A model generated the notes under the pieces. The model ran no database searches, had not been told where the DNA came from, and saw only the letters and a program-made list of their open reading frames with translations. 64,000 nt of DNA, taken from NCBI GenBank assembly GCA_963804005.1, contig CAWDOP010000008.1, positions 1 to 64,000 of the forward strand, written 5' to 3'. Source of the DNA: JAGXRK01 sp963804005 (GTDB taxonomy: Bacteria; Bacteroidota; Ignavibacteria; Ignavibacteriales; Ignavibacteriaceae). Positions 1 to 10,331 of this stretch are shown piece by piece; position 1 is the stretch's first letter; every line of letters starts with the position of its first letter. Both the position numbers and the translations under genes were made by a program.

Positions 1-1049
1 AGTCAGCACACTTTTTATGTTTACCTGAATATCCTTAAACTCATCCACATAATAGTAATGCTTTTTATAATCATTGTGCTGAAAATCCTTATCGTGAATC
101 AGATAATTGTACTGAATCCAGGGGAAGTTAATACCAAACGATTGGTATCTAAAGCAAAAAGAAGCGGTTGTACCTGCAAAATAGACTCAAGCAGTTTATA
201 TAAACCATCTCTTTTATCAAATTTATATTCAATGCAGGAATAACCTTCATAACCGATTGCATTTAATATTCTTTCTGAATAATCCCATAGCTCTTTTATC
301 ATTTCTCTGCTTCTAACGACGACGGGATTCCATAATCATTATCAGTCATTCTTATTTTATATGCTGTAAAACCTTGTTTTATTTTTCCATTATAGAACAA
401 TGAATTAAAATTTAATCCCTGACATGTTTCTCCGATTATGATTTCCTGAGCGGTTACATCAATTTTATATTTTTTGCATTCATTAAACTTCGGCTCCAGT
501 TCAGTAATGTTATTTACCACCTCCATCTTTGTTTTAAAGACATCATAATAGGTGTGACTTTGTACCGGTTTAATTAAACAAGGGAATCGAAAATCCTTTA
601 GTAATTCGTAAGGGACAGTCGATGTTTTGTCAAGTAAAAGAGTCTTGGATGGGCACCCCAACTTGTTCAGCAAGTGTATAAGTAATATCTTTATTTATTA
701 CCTTTTTAATGATTGACCAATCAGGCGTTGGTATAATAAAATTAGATTTAAGGGTCTCCAAATTTTGTGACAGCGTAACAAGTGTAGGATCATCAGCAGC
801 GAAAATAACAGCACGACCTATTTGATCACCAATCTTTAATAGACCTACAATAAATTCTTCTGCCTTTTTTTCAGGATGTGATAAAACAAAACTTATTTTA
901 AATATCTGGATTTTTGGGCCATGTTTACTTTTATCATAACTAACAAGGTAGACTGGTATTCCTTTTGAGCCCAATGCACGAACAACACCTAGTGCGATAG
1001 TATGTCCAGAGAGAACAAGAACAGGTATTTTGTTGTTTTTTTTATTCAA
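1..1049 (-). pseudogene. ATP-grasp family protein, broken by several frame breaks, runs off the window edge
   Basis: Three successive reading frames on the minus strand read as one ATP-grasp protein related to the intact gene at 3786-4970. The first (630-1049) has the N-terminal pre-ATP-grasp domain, including LVLSGHTIALGVVRALGSKG. The second (299-673) holds the central ATP-grasp part with PCLIKPVQSH. The third (about 200-302) continues with ERILNAIGYEGYSCIEYKF. Beyond about position 200 a fourth frame gives GINFPWIQYNYLIHDKDF and stays open to base 1. The breaks lie near 650, 315 and 200. The one near 200 also loses about 7 bases in the catalytic E-x-N-x-R stretch, so a real lesion is likely there. 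The family ligates carboxylates to amines or thiols; the substrate is unknown. Its place in a polysaccharide locus suggests surface-sugar modification. Confidence 0.75.
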
Positions 1050-1082
1050 ATTGTCTTAAAGAATGTTAGAAAAGTTTCCTGA

Positions 1083-1981
1083 CTATTGCTTTACTCCAGA
1101 AGTTTTTAACGGTTGAATATGGATTACCCAGCGATTCGCAAAAAAACTTAAAAACCCGAATAGCCTATATCTTAGCAGACTTTCAATAAAGTCACTGATT
1201 TTAATAGAAGTTTTCAAGGAGAAAAGATCTTTTTTCCAAATGGAAAAAGGGCCAAAACAATATCCCCTTGATTCATTTATTTTAAAGCCAGAGCCTTCAA
1301 TGATTTGTTTTACTTTTATTAAACTATAACGAGTAACTGTGGATTTGCCACCAAAATTTATTTTTCCATCTTTATTTTTTACGTTATCCGATTTAAGGGC
1401 ACGATGGGTTTTTTCCCAAACATATATGTCCAGATTCTTATCAGCATAATAGTATGGATTTAAAAGATTTCTTAGTTTATAAAAATTAGGAAAAGTTACT
1501 ATAACATTTCCATCGTATTTAACTAAGCGATTTATTTCAGCAAGAGCACCTGATTCTTTATCTAAATATTCAAGCACACCAATACAAATAATTAAATCGA
1601 AACTATTTGAAGGAAGCGGTACATCGTAACAGTCTGCACAAAGCAATTTTGTATTTTGTAAAGAAGCTTTTTCTAATTTGGACGATGTAATCTGAAGCAT
1701 ATCTTCAGATATGTCAGCGCCTGTACACTTAAATCCGATATCTGCTAATCCTAAAAGATATTGTCCTGCTCCGCAGCCCAGGTCCAGAGCAGTATGATCT
1801 GGTTTTATGGAAATTTTAGAAACAAAATCAAAGACTATTTCTTTCTTCTCTTAAGTTCATATTTTGTAAATGACTGCTTCTGATTTGATTCATCATAAAG
1901 AGAGTCCCAGTATTCAGAACGTCTTGAGAAATGCTCTTTTACTACATTTTTCCGATTGTATTGTTCGACTTTGATATTCAA
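1083..1981 (-). pseudogene. class I SAM-dependent methyltransferase, interrupted by one frame break
   Basis: The frame from about 1845 down to 1083 encodes a Rossmann methyltransferase: motif I LDLGCGAGQYLLGLADIGF, then ADISEDML and the post-II segment FDLIICIGVLEYL. An in-frame stop lies just upstream at about 1850, but the preceding frame (about 1853-1981) reads SRRSEYWDSLYDESNQK and SFTKYELKRR, a typical N-terminus for this family, so the two belong together. I place the start at a TTG (1979-1981), preceded by AAGGA and an in-frame stop. An ATG at 1700 would delete the SAM-binding motif. The acceptor is unknown; the neighbours suggest a sugar or lipid-linked glycan. A single-base indel in an A/G-rich run would restore the gene. 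Confidence 0.7.
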
Positions 1982-2016
1982 TAGGTCCTTAAGATTTTGT
2001 TAACGAAATTTATTTA

Positions 2017-2929
2017 TTAACCTTTTATGTATGCAGCAACTTCTTTTGGCAATGGATTCCAGTATTGATCTTTATAATTAATTTTTAAGTAATTAAGGAG
2101 GTCACGATAAAGATTAACGGAGAACTCATCAAATTTGTTCTTCTTAGATTCAAAATTAATGTGATCGGGATGAACACTTTACAAGAACCATTCCACCATT
2201 TTTTGCTATCCAGTCAGTTTTTTCTTGCCAAATCTTTATTGTTTTTTCTCGCATTAATACAAAAGGTGTAAAATCCTGTGGCAGAGTATATGGCAATTCT
2301 AAATAATCGCCTTCCTTATGTCTTTTATTTGGAACCCAAAACGGGAATATTGTACCTACACCATCAGACTGTGGTTCAAATGGATCTGTATCAAATGTCG
2401 AGAGATCATATTCAATATCAAGTGCGCCAATCCAGTCTAAGTTGTGATGCATAGCCGGCGCACGAAAACCAACAGCTCCCCATTCTTTTAAATATTGATT
2501 TATTTTTAATGCACGCCTCAAGAATTCTTCTTCAGAAGAGAAAAGTTTACCATCGTGATATAAACCGTGAACTCCAAACTCAAAACCATTTTCTTTAAGA
2601 GTCTTTAATAACTCCTTTTCTACGACATAATCTCTTTCCGGAACAAAGTTGAAAGATGAAACAAAACCCAGTTCCTTTTCAACCTGCATAAGCTGAAGTA
2701 CGCGATCATATCCACTTTTATGTTCAACATCGTGTGTCAGAACCAGTGCAAATTGTTTTTTATCCGGCCAACCCGAAAATCCTTTGGGCTTTCTTTCAGA
2801 ACCCTTAAGGATAGGCCAAACATCTTTGTACTTATGCATTTGTACAGAAAAGTACACTCTTCTTAAGGATAACTGAAACCAACGTGGTATGAGAGGCTTT
2901 ATGAAATAAAAAAACTTTAATTTATTCAT
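2017..2929 (-). pseudogene. polysaccharide deacetylase family protein, interrupted by one frame break
   Basis: The protein starts at 2929 and shows a NodB-type deacetylase fold: FALVLTHDVEHKSGYDRVL with the metal-binding Asp and His, FEFGVHGLYHDGKLF with the second histidine, and VGFRAPAMHHNLDW. The frame stops at 2156 after GGMVL. A one-base shift near 2180 restores a conserved end, VHPDHINF followed by SVNLYRDLLNYLKINYKDQ, stopping at 2017. The N-terminal about 30 residues are basic and hydrophobic, which may anchor it at the membrane. It would remove acetyl groups from an exopolysaccharide sugar. A base-call error could explain the break, since both halves remain conserved. Confidence 0.75.
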
Positions 2930-2973
2930 CGGATATCATTAGCCTATTTTTAACATTTTTATTCATCATCATT

Positions 2974-3766
2974 TTAATATTCAGCAATAACTGTTAAACC
3001 AGCCTTCACTTCATCACCTACTTTTGCATTTATCTTGAGATTTTGACGATCAATTAATAAATCGACTTGAGAACCAAATTTAATTATTCCAATTCTCTCA
3101 CCCATGGATACATTTTCGTTTTCACTTTTATAAGAATCAATCCTTCTTACTAGTCTTGAAGCGATTTGAACGATTCCTAAATTAATATTTATCGGAATTA
3201 ATCTGTGTAAAGACTCGTTCATTTTCTAAAATGGAATCGATATGTTTGAGAGAATTAAACAAACCCGGAACTCTTTTTATTTTTACAATCTTGCCTTTTA
3301 TGGGTGAACGATTTACATGCACATGTAAAAAGCTCATTGCTATTCCTATCTGAATTCCTTTTCCTGAGATAAAACTTTCGCTTGTAAATTCTGATAGCGG
3401 AATTTTATTTTTACCTTTAACAGCAATTGGGAACTCGCCATTAACAATTTCTTTTATATAAATAATCTTACCATCTGCTGGCGATAGTATATTATTTTCA
3501 ACTTGAGGTGAAGTTCTTTCAGGATCTCTGAAAAAGAAATAGGCAACAGCCAAAACAGAAATTATAATAGGAATAAAAGCAGATATACCAATAGTAATTA
3601 ATATACTGGTTTGTGGTAATCTAGTTTCAATGAAATATAAAACAATTGTTCCTAAAGCTACCATTACAATAGACCATGGAACAGATATTTTTAGATTCAT
3701 CTCCCATTTTAAAATCACTGTTAGAAAAAACAAGAATAATAGTATAGAAAAAACAATATAAATCAT
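2974..3766 (-). pseudogene. psd: phosphatidylserine decarboxylase proenzyme, interrupted by one frame break
   Basis: The upstream frame (3182-3766) has two or three membrane segments, then FRDPERTSP, LSPADGKIIYI and FLHVHVNRSPIKGKI, all signatures of short (archaeal-type) phosphatidylserine decarboxylase. The downstream frame (2974-3222) carries GIVQIASRLVRRI and IGIIKFGSQVDLLI. The Gly-Ser of FGS is the expected self-cleavage site that makes the pyruvoyl cofactor. The break falls at about 3180, between SDKY and LGIVQIAS, and one base would restore it. The enzyme turns phosphatidylserine into phosphatidylethanolamine in the inner membrane. It is essential in many bacteria, so a real loss would need a second copy; a sequence error is at least as likely. 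GAAGGAAAC upstream of the ATG is a plausible ribosome site. Confidence 0.85.
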
Positions 3767-3785
3767 TTAGTTTCCTTCTAAAAAA

Positions 3786-4970
3786 TTAAAAACCACGTTT
3801 AAACCATAAATAAGGTATTAATATTACTTCAACAAAAAATGGGAGCGGATCATCTAAAGAGAAAACAGCGAACCTTTTTTGTCCTTTTAAAGAGATAAAA
3901 TAATCTTTCATGGATAATTTCCCTTTGAATATTTCTCCAAATACTGTTGGGATATCTGTTAAAAGGCGAATCCATTTAACACCAATTATTGCTTCAGGAG
4001 CTTCAATTTTTTTGCCGATCATATGGCTATAAAGAATATAAGGGAAATTAATTCCTGCCTCACGAGCCAAAGTATGCCATCCCCAAAATCTACCATTTAT
4101 TTCAATAAATTTATAAACTCTTTCTCTTTCATCCCACATAAATTCAACTTCTGCAATACCAAAATAGCCAATTGCTTTTAGTATTCTATCACCCAGCTCA
4201 TACAATTCAGGTTTATGAACCGACACTGCATATGTAGTGGCATGCCCAAAATCCATTGGATGCTGTCTTAGACGTACAGCAGTCATTCCCCCTAACTTTT
4301 TTTCTCCATCAAAATAAGTAGCATAAGAAAATAAATTTTTTGTCCCACCTTCGATCATCTCTTGAACAATTATTTCAGATGAATCAATAATCAAATTCAT
4401 TGCTTTGTATTCATTTATTAGTTGTTCCTTATTATCTACTCTTATTGCTTTTTTCTTTGTAATGGGATAGTATTTTTCTTTATAGCTGGGTTTTAAAACA
4501 AGAGGATATTGTAAATCCTGATTCAAAAGATCGTTAATACTATTATGCTGATATATTCTTGGAATAGGTATTGCTAATTTGTTAGCAATATCGCATGCCT
4601 GTTCTTTGAAATAAAATTTCTGTACGACCTCCCATCCTGGTAATGGAACTCTAAACCATTTTTTTAATTCTACAAGATTTTGAGAAATTATTTTCAACAT
4701 TTCATCTTTTGTTGCATATAAAACCCATCCTTGAAGATTATGTTCTTTAGCAAGGTTTACTAGATATTCAGTAAAAAATTTCTGATCCAATAAACGACTA
4801 TCACTAACGGAACGTTTCACATACCTAGAGAATTTTGCAATGCCAAATTCATAATCTATTACAAAAACGGGAATATTATACTCTTGCAAGCAACGGATAA
4901 TACCTAATCCCTGAAAATCACCACCAAGAATAATTGCACCTGGTTTATCATTTAATCGCTTTACTATCAT
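3786..4970 (-). CDS. ATP-grasp family protein (carboxylate-amine ligase-like)
   Basis: This 394-residue intact protein has an N-terminal PreATP-grasp Rossmann-like part (GAIILGGDFQGLGIIRCLQE), the central ATP-grasp fold with LVLKPSYKEKYY, a nucleotide-binding IIVQEMIEGG, and the catalytic metal-binding YKFIEINGRFWGWHTLA. It is the same kind of protein as the broken gene at 1-1049, so the locus carried two related ligases. The family couples ATP cleavage to forming a C-N or C-S bond through an acyl phosphate; the substrate cannot be told from sequence. It lies 19 bases upstream of psd and 47 bases downstream of the BY-kinase gene, on the same strand, so it is probably part of that exopolysaccharide operon. 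Confidence 0.8.
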   Translation of the reverse strand: MIVKRLNDKPGAIILGGDFQGLGIIRCLQEYNIPVFVIDYEFGIAKFSRYVKRSVSDSRLLDQKFFTEYLVNLAKEHNLQGWVLYATKDEMLKIISQNLVELKKWFRVPLPGWEVVQKFYFKEQACDIANKLAIPIPRIYQHNSINDLLNQDLQYPLVLKPSYKEKYYPITKKKAIRVDNKEQLINEYKAMNLIIDSSEIIVQEMIEGGTKNLFSYATYFDGEKKLGGMTAVRLRQHPMDFGHATTYAVSVHKPELYELGDRILKAIGYFGIAEVEFMWDERERVYKFIEINGRFWGWHTLAREAGINFPYILYSHMIGKKIEAPEAIIGVKWIRLLTDIPTVFGEIFKGKLSMKDYFISLKGQKRFAVFSLDDPLPFFVEVILIPYLWFKRGF

Positions 4971-5017
4971 AAAATCTTTGTAATTTTTAAATTAGTGAAA
5001 AGAAGTAGAAATGATTT

Positions 5018-7615
5018 TTAACTCAACACTTTATCACGGATTTTTTTTACTTTACTTTTTTTACCATCATTACTACTATTCTCACCATATCCGTAACCAT
5101 ATCCATAACGATATCTGTAATAGTATGAAGTTTCGATTGTTGCTGCATTAACTACAATTCCTCTAACATTTATATCGGCATCTTTAAGTTCATTCATTCC
5201 CCAGCGGACGGTTTCAATAAATGAATGTTTTGGTCGAACAACAACCACTGCATTCTTTATGGAATGTGCAAGCACAAGCGGATCAACAACCCGTGTAACA
5301 GGTGGTGTATCAACTATTATAAGATCATATTGTGCAGTATCAATTGAATTGAATAACGCTTTCATACGGTTTGAGTTTAACAATGTACCGGAGTCTTCTG
5401 TCTTCCCGCCTGCTGGAAGAATATCAATCATCTTTAAAGCTTTGTTATAAATCTTTGGTGTTGCATCCTTTTGTAAAAAGTCAAGCAGTCCGCGATCTGT
5501 AGTTGTTAATCCAAACATCTTAGATAGTTCTGCTTTACGAAGATCGCAATCAATCAGCAGCACTCGCTTCCCTTCCTGAGCAATGATAACTGCAAGGTTT
5601 GCGGCAACAGTAGTTTTACCGGAATTTTCTTCACAGCTTGTAATCATAACAATTTTGTTTTCCGGTCCCAGGTTCTGATATAATTTGGTTTTCAATAAAC
5701 GATATGTCTCCAGCAACCCATCATCACTGCCAATAAGCGTTACAAGCTTTTTTTCAGCCACAGAGCTATCTATAGTCTTTTGCAACTCTTTAGAAAATTT
5801 TGGGATAAGAGAAAGTATCGGCACCTGGAATTCATCTTCCAGTTCATCCAAATTAACATATTTTGTACGATATAGTTCAACGGAAAAGATGAGAAGAATT
5901 CCGCCAAAGGTTCCAAGTATTAGGCTTACCAAAACTATAAGCGGTTTTTTAGGCCATGAGGGATCCTGAGGTACTTTAGCTTCATCTACCAGAGTTACAT
6001 CCTGCATACGGGAAAGTTCCGCAATTCTCATCGATTCTCTCTGATCAAGCAAAATAGTATAAATTTTTTCGTAAGTACCTTTCTGCCTGAGCAGCTGCGC
6101 CAGTTTATTTTCCTGAGCCGGAAGTCCCTGCATTTTAACTTCATACTTAGACATAAGATCGGTTATCTTGAGAAGTTTTTTCTCAAGCGTGTTTATCATC
6201 AATCGGTAAGCTGTGATTGTATTTTCATTAAAGCCCGCAAGTTTTGTCTTTGTTAAACTGATCTGATCATCTATTGCTTTAACATCCGGATGATTTTCGG
6301 TTCTTCTTTGAAGGAGCTCGAGTTTCTGAAGTTCAAGATTGGCAAGCTGACTCATCATTTCTGAAAAAGGAGATCGAGCATCGCCACGTCCTTCCGGATT
6401 GAGGTAACTCTGGTCGAAGAAACCGCTTTCTCTTAATTCTTTTTCAAGATCATTTGCTCTGTTCCTATAGTCTGCCAATTGAAGATCAGTAGTAAGCTTT
6501 TCTGCTTCCAGTCTACTTAAGAAACCAACAAGTTCCTGTGAGCTTGATGCAATTGTCATGATTTGCCCGCTTGATTTAAAACGGCTGAGATCATTCTCTG
6601 ATTCTTTAAGATTTTCCTGAATTTCACCAAGCTGTTTATCCACAAAATCGAATGAATAACGAATTGCCTCTTTCTTTTGTTCCATACGTGTTTCGCGGAA
6701 TTTATCAACTATAGTATTTGCAACTATAGCAGCAGCGTAAGCAGAATTAGAGGAATAAGTTATTGTAAAAATATCCGTCTTTCCTTCTCTTGCAACATTA
6801 ATACCTTTTGTTACGCCGGTAACGCTTTTTGTAAAATCATTAAGAGTAAAGAATATCTCACTGCCATCAGGAGCTTCAGTCCAGGCAAAATCTATTTTGA
6901 AATGATCAGTAATAATCTCAGATGATTTAAATAATTCTAAATCACTTTCTTCATTATTGTCAGTGTTATTCTGTAATTCATTCTCAGATTGTAGACTATC
7001 CGAAACAGTTTCCTCTGAAATAAAAATTCTTTTACCGCTAAGCTCATCATACAATTCAAATTTTTCATCAGAGATTTTTTTAATACGGTATTCACCTGCA
7101 ACCGGTCTTTTAGAATCCACAAATGTTAAATGAAATTGTTCGGGTATCTGAAATCTTGCACTATATTTTGCACCAAATGCGGGATCTAACATATTAAGAT
7201 AAGGTTCCTTTACTTCGTAAGATTTACCATCCCAATTTATTTTGTCAACTGTCAGGAAAAGATCAAGTACTTCTACCACGCTGCTTATAACAGTGTGTGT
7301 TTTAATAAGCTGCATTTCCGTTTCAATTTCATCAAGTGATTGAAGACTAAGCATTGTTGAGATATCAGGAGCACCAAATCTTCTGCTATCGGGATTAGCT
7401 TCTTTCTTTAGTACGGCAGTTGATTCAAAAAGAGGTTTTGTCGTAAAACTGTATATTAAGGCTAAGACTAAGGCTGAGAAAATAGTTGCAAGAAGAATAT
7501 ATTTATTCTTCATAATTAATTGGAAAATTTCGAGAATAGTTTTCTCTCTTTTAGGCACCTGATTTCTGTTTTTTATAGACTTGTTATCAGAATGATTATT
7601 GTTGTTATTATTCAT
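5018..7615 (-). CDS. Wzz-type chain-length determinant fused to tyrosine autokinase (BY-kinase)
   Basis: The 865-residue protein has the full polysaccharide co-polymerase layout. There is an N-terminal membrane helix (about residues 35-55), a Wzz domain, a long periplasmic coiled-coil-rich region (about 310-530), and a second membrane helix (about 560-582). The cytoplasmic kinase has Walker A EENSGKTT (Lys667), Walker A' LLIDCDLR (686-693) and Walker B DLIIVDTP (764-771). The tail (831-843) has eight tyrosines alternating with Arg and Gly, the expected autophosphorylation cluster. It would set chain length and drive export of exopolysaccharide with the Wza-like protein just upstream at 7651-8251. 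It is uninterrupted, although most of its neighbours are frame-broken. Confidence 0.93.
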   Translation of the reverse strand: MNNNNNNHSDNKSIKNRNQVPKREKTILEIFQLIMKNKYILLATIFSALVLALIYSFTTKPLFESTAVLKKEANPDSRRFGAPDISTMLSLQSLDEIETEMQLIKTHTVISSVVEVLDLFLTVDKINWDGKSYEVKEPYLNMLDPAFGAKYSARFQIPEQFHLTFVDSKRPVAGEYRIKKISDEKFELYDELSGKRIFISEETVSDSLQSENELQNNTDNNEESDLELFKSSEIITDHFKIDFAWTEAPDGSEIFFTLNDFTKSVTGVTKGINVAREGKTDIFTITYSSNSAYAAAIVANTIVDKFRETRMEQKKEAIRYSFDFVDKQLGEIQENLKESENDLSRFKSSGQIMTIASSSQELVGFLSRLEAEKLTTDLQLADYRNRANDLEKELRESGFFDQSYLNPEGRGDARSPFSEMMSQLANLELQKLELLQRRTENHPDVKAIDDQISLTKTKLAGFNENTITAYRLMINTLEKKLLKITDLMSKYEVKMQGLPAQENKLAQLLRQKGTYEKIYTILLDQRESMRIAELSRMQDVTLVDEAKVPQDPSWPKKPLIVLVSLILGTFGGILLIFSVELYRTKYVNLDELEDEFQVPILSLIPKFSKELQKTIDSSVAEKKLVTLIGSDDGLLETYRLLKTKLYQNLGPENKIVMITSCEENSGKTTVAANLAVIIAQEGKRVLLIDCDLRKAELSKMFGLTTTDRGLLDFLQKDATPKIYNKALKMIDILPAGGKTEDSGTLLNSNRMKALFNSIDTAQYDLIIVDTPPVTRVVDPLVLAHSIKNAVVVVRPKHSFIETVRWGMNELKDADINVRGIVVNAATIETSYYYRYRYGYGYGYGENSSNDGKKSKVKKIRDKVLS

Positions 7616-7650
7616 CTTTTTCTATCCGATGTTATAAATTCAAATTAGAC

Positions 7651-8251
7651 TTATCTTAATAATATTACCAGTAAGGTAGTAAGAACGGAAACGCCTGATA
7701 AAATAATAGCGTATTGTCCTGCATCTGCCCAGAAACTTCTTGGAATAAAAATCCGGTCACCCGATCTTAATCCGAGGTCGGCCAGCAGTGTTGCCTTTTT
7801 CTACTATCTCAGAAACATTTAGGTTAATTTCTTCATTATCTCTTATAATGTAAATTTCATCTGTTGCGGCAGAACCTGTTACTCCCCCTGCAAGTGCAAG
7901 TATTCCTGTCATCTTTTCAACATCTGTTACGTAATAATATCCGGGAGTTCTTACTTCCCCAAGAATATTGATTCGGAATAAAGGTTGTACTGTAAGTTCA
8001 GGATTTCTATACAGCGAATCATAACGCTGCATTATCGTTTTTTTAATTTGTGGAAACTCCAGATTTGTTGTATTGAGAAGCCCCAAAAAAGGTAACTGAA
8101 GATTACCATCAACCTGAATGTGATAATCACCTGAGATGATATCTGTTATATTTAAGAATATGATTCTAACACCATCACCGGGATTAAGTTTTTGCCCAAA
8201 ACCTGTTGATGCCAACAAAAAAAGTAAAAACACAAAAATTCTAAAAATCAT
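7651..8251 (-). pseudogene. Wza-like polysaccharide export protein, interrupted by one frame break
   Basis: The protein starts with a signal peptide (LLFLLASTGFGQKL) and a Poly_export domain (LNPGDGVRIIFLNI, DYHIQVDGNLQLPFLG), followed by a SLBB-type segment (INILGEVRTPGYYYV, GILALAGGVTGSA). The first frame stops at 7757, but the next gives LLADLGLRSGDRIFIPRSF and a C-terminal hydrophobic helix, ending at 7651. The break is near 7795. No lipobox cysteine is visible, unlike classical Wza. The family forms the outer-membrane exit for exopolysaccharide and works with the Wzz/BY-kinase encoded 35 bases downstream. The C-terminal helix is typical of the Bacteroidota versions. Confidence 0.8.
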
Positions 8252-8807
8252 TTTGTTTGCCTGATTAAATTCTAATTTCTATCTTAAAAAGTGAATTAAA
8301 TATATGCAGGTATTAATTGAATGTAAATCCAAAACAAAATTTATACCGTGCCAAATGCTACAAAGAGAATGAGTAAATATAAAGATAAAAGCATAATAGT
8401 ATATTAAATTGAGATTATGAATTCTTTTGGAGCATTAAGGAATTCTTACTCTTTTACAAAAATTTCTTAACCTGGAAAAAACAAGAGCTTGAGAGTGAAG
8501 CTCGAATGATTAATCAGTCAAACATCCAATCACTCAATTTTAACTGCCGTTAGTTAATCATTTAAGTATCTAAGTTAATTTTTTTCTTTGATTACTAATG
8601 CTTGCTTACAATGTTGTTAGTAAAAATTATTATACAAATAATTCTCGCACAATATTTGATGATAAATCATATTCATTTAAAACTGATGAGATTTAACAAT
8701 ACACATAACAATTTTTTATCATATTTTGCAGAGAAACACTTAATTTAACATACGCTTTATTTAAGAAGTTATCATAAAATAATAAAACATATTACGGGAG
8801 TAACAAA
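8252..8807. other. intergenic region between divergent exopolysaccharide operons
   Basis: This 556-base AT-rich gap separates the minus-strand export genes from the plus-strand sugar genes, so it should hold two divergent promoters. The only clear structure is a small hairpin, GAGCTT (8485-8490) with AAGCTC (8498-8503). No reading frame longer than about 25 codons with a sensible start was found. GGGAG about 8 bases before the ATG at 8808 is the ribosome site of the aminotransferase. Confidence 0.5.
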
Positions 8808-9947
8808 ATGAACGTACCATTTCTTGATCTAAAAGTTCAATATCATTCTATTAAAGAAGAAGTAAATGCAGAAATTCAAAAAGTACTTGATAATACTGCG
8901 TACATACTTGGAGAATCAGTTTCAAAATTTGAAAAGAGTTTTGCAGAACATCATAATATTAAGCATGTCCTTGGAACAAGTTCTGGCACTGATGGCAATC
9001 ACATGGTCCTTTGGGCACTAGGGATGGGACCGGGTGATGAAGTTATAATTCCTGCAAATACTTTTATAGCAACCGTCTGGGGAGCAACTCTCTGCGGTGC
9101 TAAACCGGTTTTTGTTGATTGCCATCCGGATAGTTACAATTTAGATCCGCAAAAGCTTGAAGAGAAAATAACCAGCAAGACAAAGGCTATTGTTGCCGTT
9201 CATTTATACGGTCAATCTGCCGACATTGATGAAATTAAGAAGATAGCTGATAAACACAGTATTCCTGTGGTTGAGGATGCAGCTCAGGCTCATCTTGCTG
9301 AATATAAAGGACATAAAATTGGCGGACTTACTTTAGCTTCATCATTTAGTTTTTATCCGGGTAAAAATCTCGGTGCCTACGGTGAAGGTGGAGCAGTAGC
9401 AACAAATGATGATGAACTTTTTAAGAAGTTTAAACTGCTTAGAGAACACGGTCAATCTCAAAAATATTATCATGATTCTTATGGTCATAATTACAGAATG
9501 GAAGGTATTCAGGGAGCGGTTCTGAATGTAAAACTAAAATATCTGAATAATTGGACAAACGGACGAAGACGTGCGGCAGCAAAGTATAATGAATTATTAT
9601 CAGGACTTGATTCTATCATTCTTCCAAAAGAAATGGATTATGCAAAACACGTTTATCATTTGTTTGTCTTACAAATAAATGGCTCCGATAGTTTAGAAAA
9701 GAACACCGAATTAAGAGATAAACTGAAAGATTATCTTACTGAGAATAAAATCGCAGTTGGTTTACATTATCCGATCCCTCTGCATCTTCAGAAATGTTTT
9801 AACCACCTTGGTTATAAGCAGGGAGAATTTCCGGTTACAGAAAAGCTTGCATTTACAGGTTTATCTTTACCAATGTATCCTGAATTAAGTGACGAGCAAA
9901 TTGGGTATGTGTCTCAAAAGATTAAAGAATTTTTTGCTATAAATTAA
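8808..9947 (+). CDS. DegT/DnrJ/EryC1/StrS family PLP-dependent sugar aminotransferase (WbpE-like)
   Basis: This 379-residue protein begins with VPFLDLKVQY and carries the family pattern throughout: TSSGTDGNHMVLWALG, VIIPANTFIAT, the cofactor-ring aspartate in VVEDAAQAHLA, and the Schiff-base lysine (Lys186) in SFYPGKNLGAYGEGG. The family adds an amino group to keto-sugar nucleotides. With the oxidoreductase at 11797 and the acetyltransferase at 12844 it matches the WbpB/WbpE/WbpD trio, in which the aminotransferase makes the 3-amino group of UDP-2-acetamido-3-amino-glucuronate. The exact sugar is inferred from this neighbourhood. It stands 384 bases before the next gene, so it may have its own transcript. 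Confidence 0.88.
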   Translation: MNVPFLDLKVQYHSIKEEVNAEIQKVLDNTAYILGESVSKFEKSFAEHHNIKHVLGTSSGTDGNHMVLWALGMGPGDEVIIPANTFIATVWGATLCGAKPVFVDCHPDSYNLDPQKLEEKITSKTKAIVAVHLYGQSADIDEIKKIADKHSIPVVEDAAQAHLAEYKGHKIGGLTLASSFSFYPGKNLGAYGEGGAVATNDDELFKKFKLLREHGQSQKYYHDSYGHNYRMEGIQGAVLNVKLKYLNNWTNGRRRAAAKYNELLSGLDSIILPKEMDYAKHVYHLFVLQINGSDSLEKNTELRDKLKDYLTENKIAVGLHYPIPLHLQKCFNHLGYKQGEFPVTEKLAFTGLSLPMYPELSDEQIGYVSQKIKEFFAIN

Positions 9948-10331
9948 AGCAAATTATTTACATAGTTAATAGAATACTTGATGCGTTAGGAATGTCTCAG
10001 TAGTAAAAAGGCAATTATTATAAAGGAATGAAATGTCTGTTTTTCCAGGAATTATTGATATTTTCATCAAACCATAGTCCATTTTAATAATTTGTTAACT
10101 GCTGAGATCTCCTAAATTTTATTAAAATAATATCAGGGGGTTAAATTATCTTACTCCCATAACAATCATTTCATCTGCACAACTTTTCTCAAATTGATAA
10201 ATGAGACGATTTCTGAGCAAAACAAGTACTTTTATTCTTCCTCTTAGCACTTTTTTAATGGCATAGATTTGGTAAGCTCATTTAGGTGTTTTACGAAATT
10301 AAATTGTTTATAAACTATTTCATTAAATCAT
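9948..10331. other. intergenic region upstream of the sugar-phosphate transferase gene
   Basis: This 384-base AT-rich gap has no convincing gene. It contains frames of 19 codons (plus) and 38 codons (minus) with no ribosome site or recognisable content. A possible promoter element lies at 10264-10271. Confidence 0.4.
10264..10271 (+). promoter_or_regulatory. candidate TAnnTTTG promoter element
   Basis: TAGATTTG fits the TAnnTTTG -7 element described for Bacteroidota and lies about 60 bases upstream of the TTG start at 10332. No clear -33 TTG is seen at the expected distance, so the call is weak. Confidence 0.25.

Noticed and set aside
9948..10331. Short frames of 19 and 38 codons between the aminotransferase and the sugar transferase
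   Set aside because: No ribosome site, no hydrophobic or motif content; typical of chance in AT-rich DNA.
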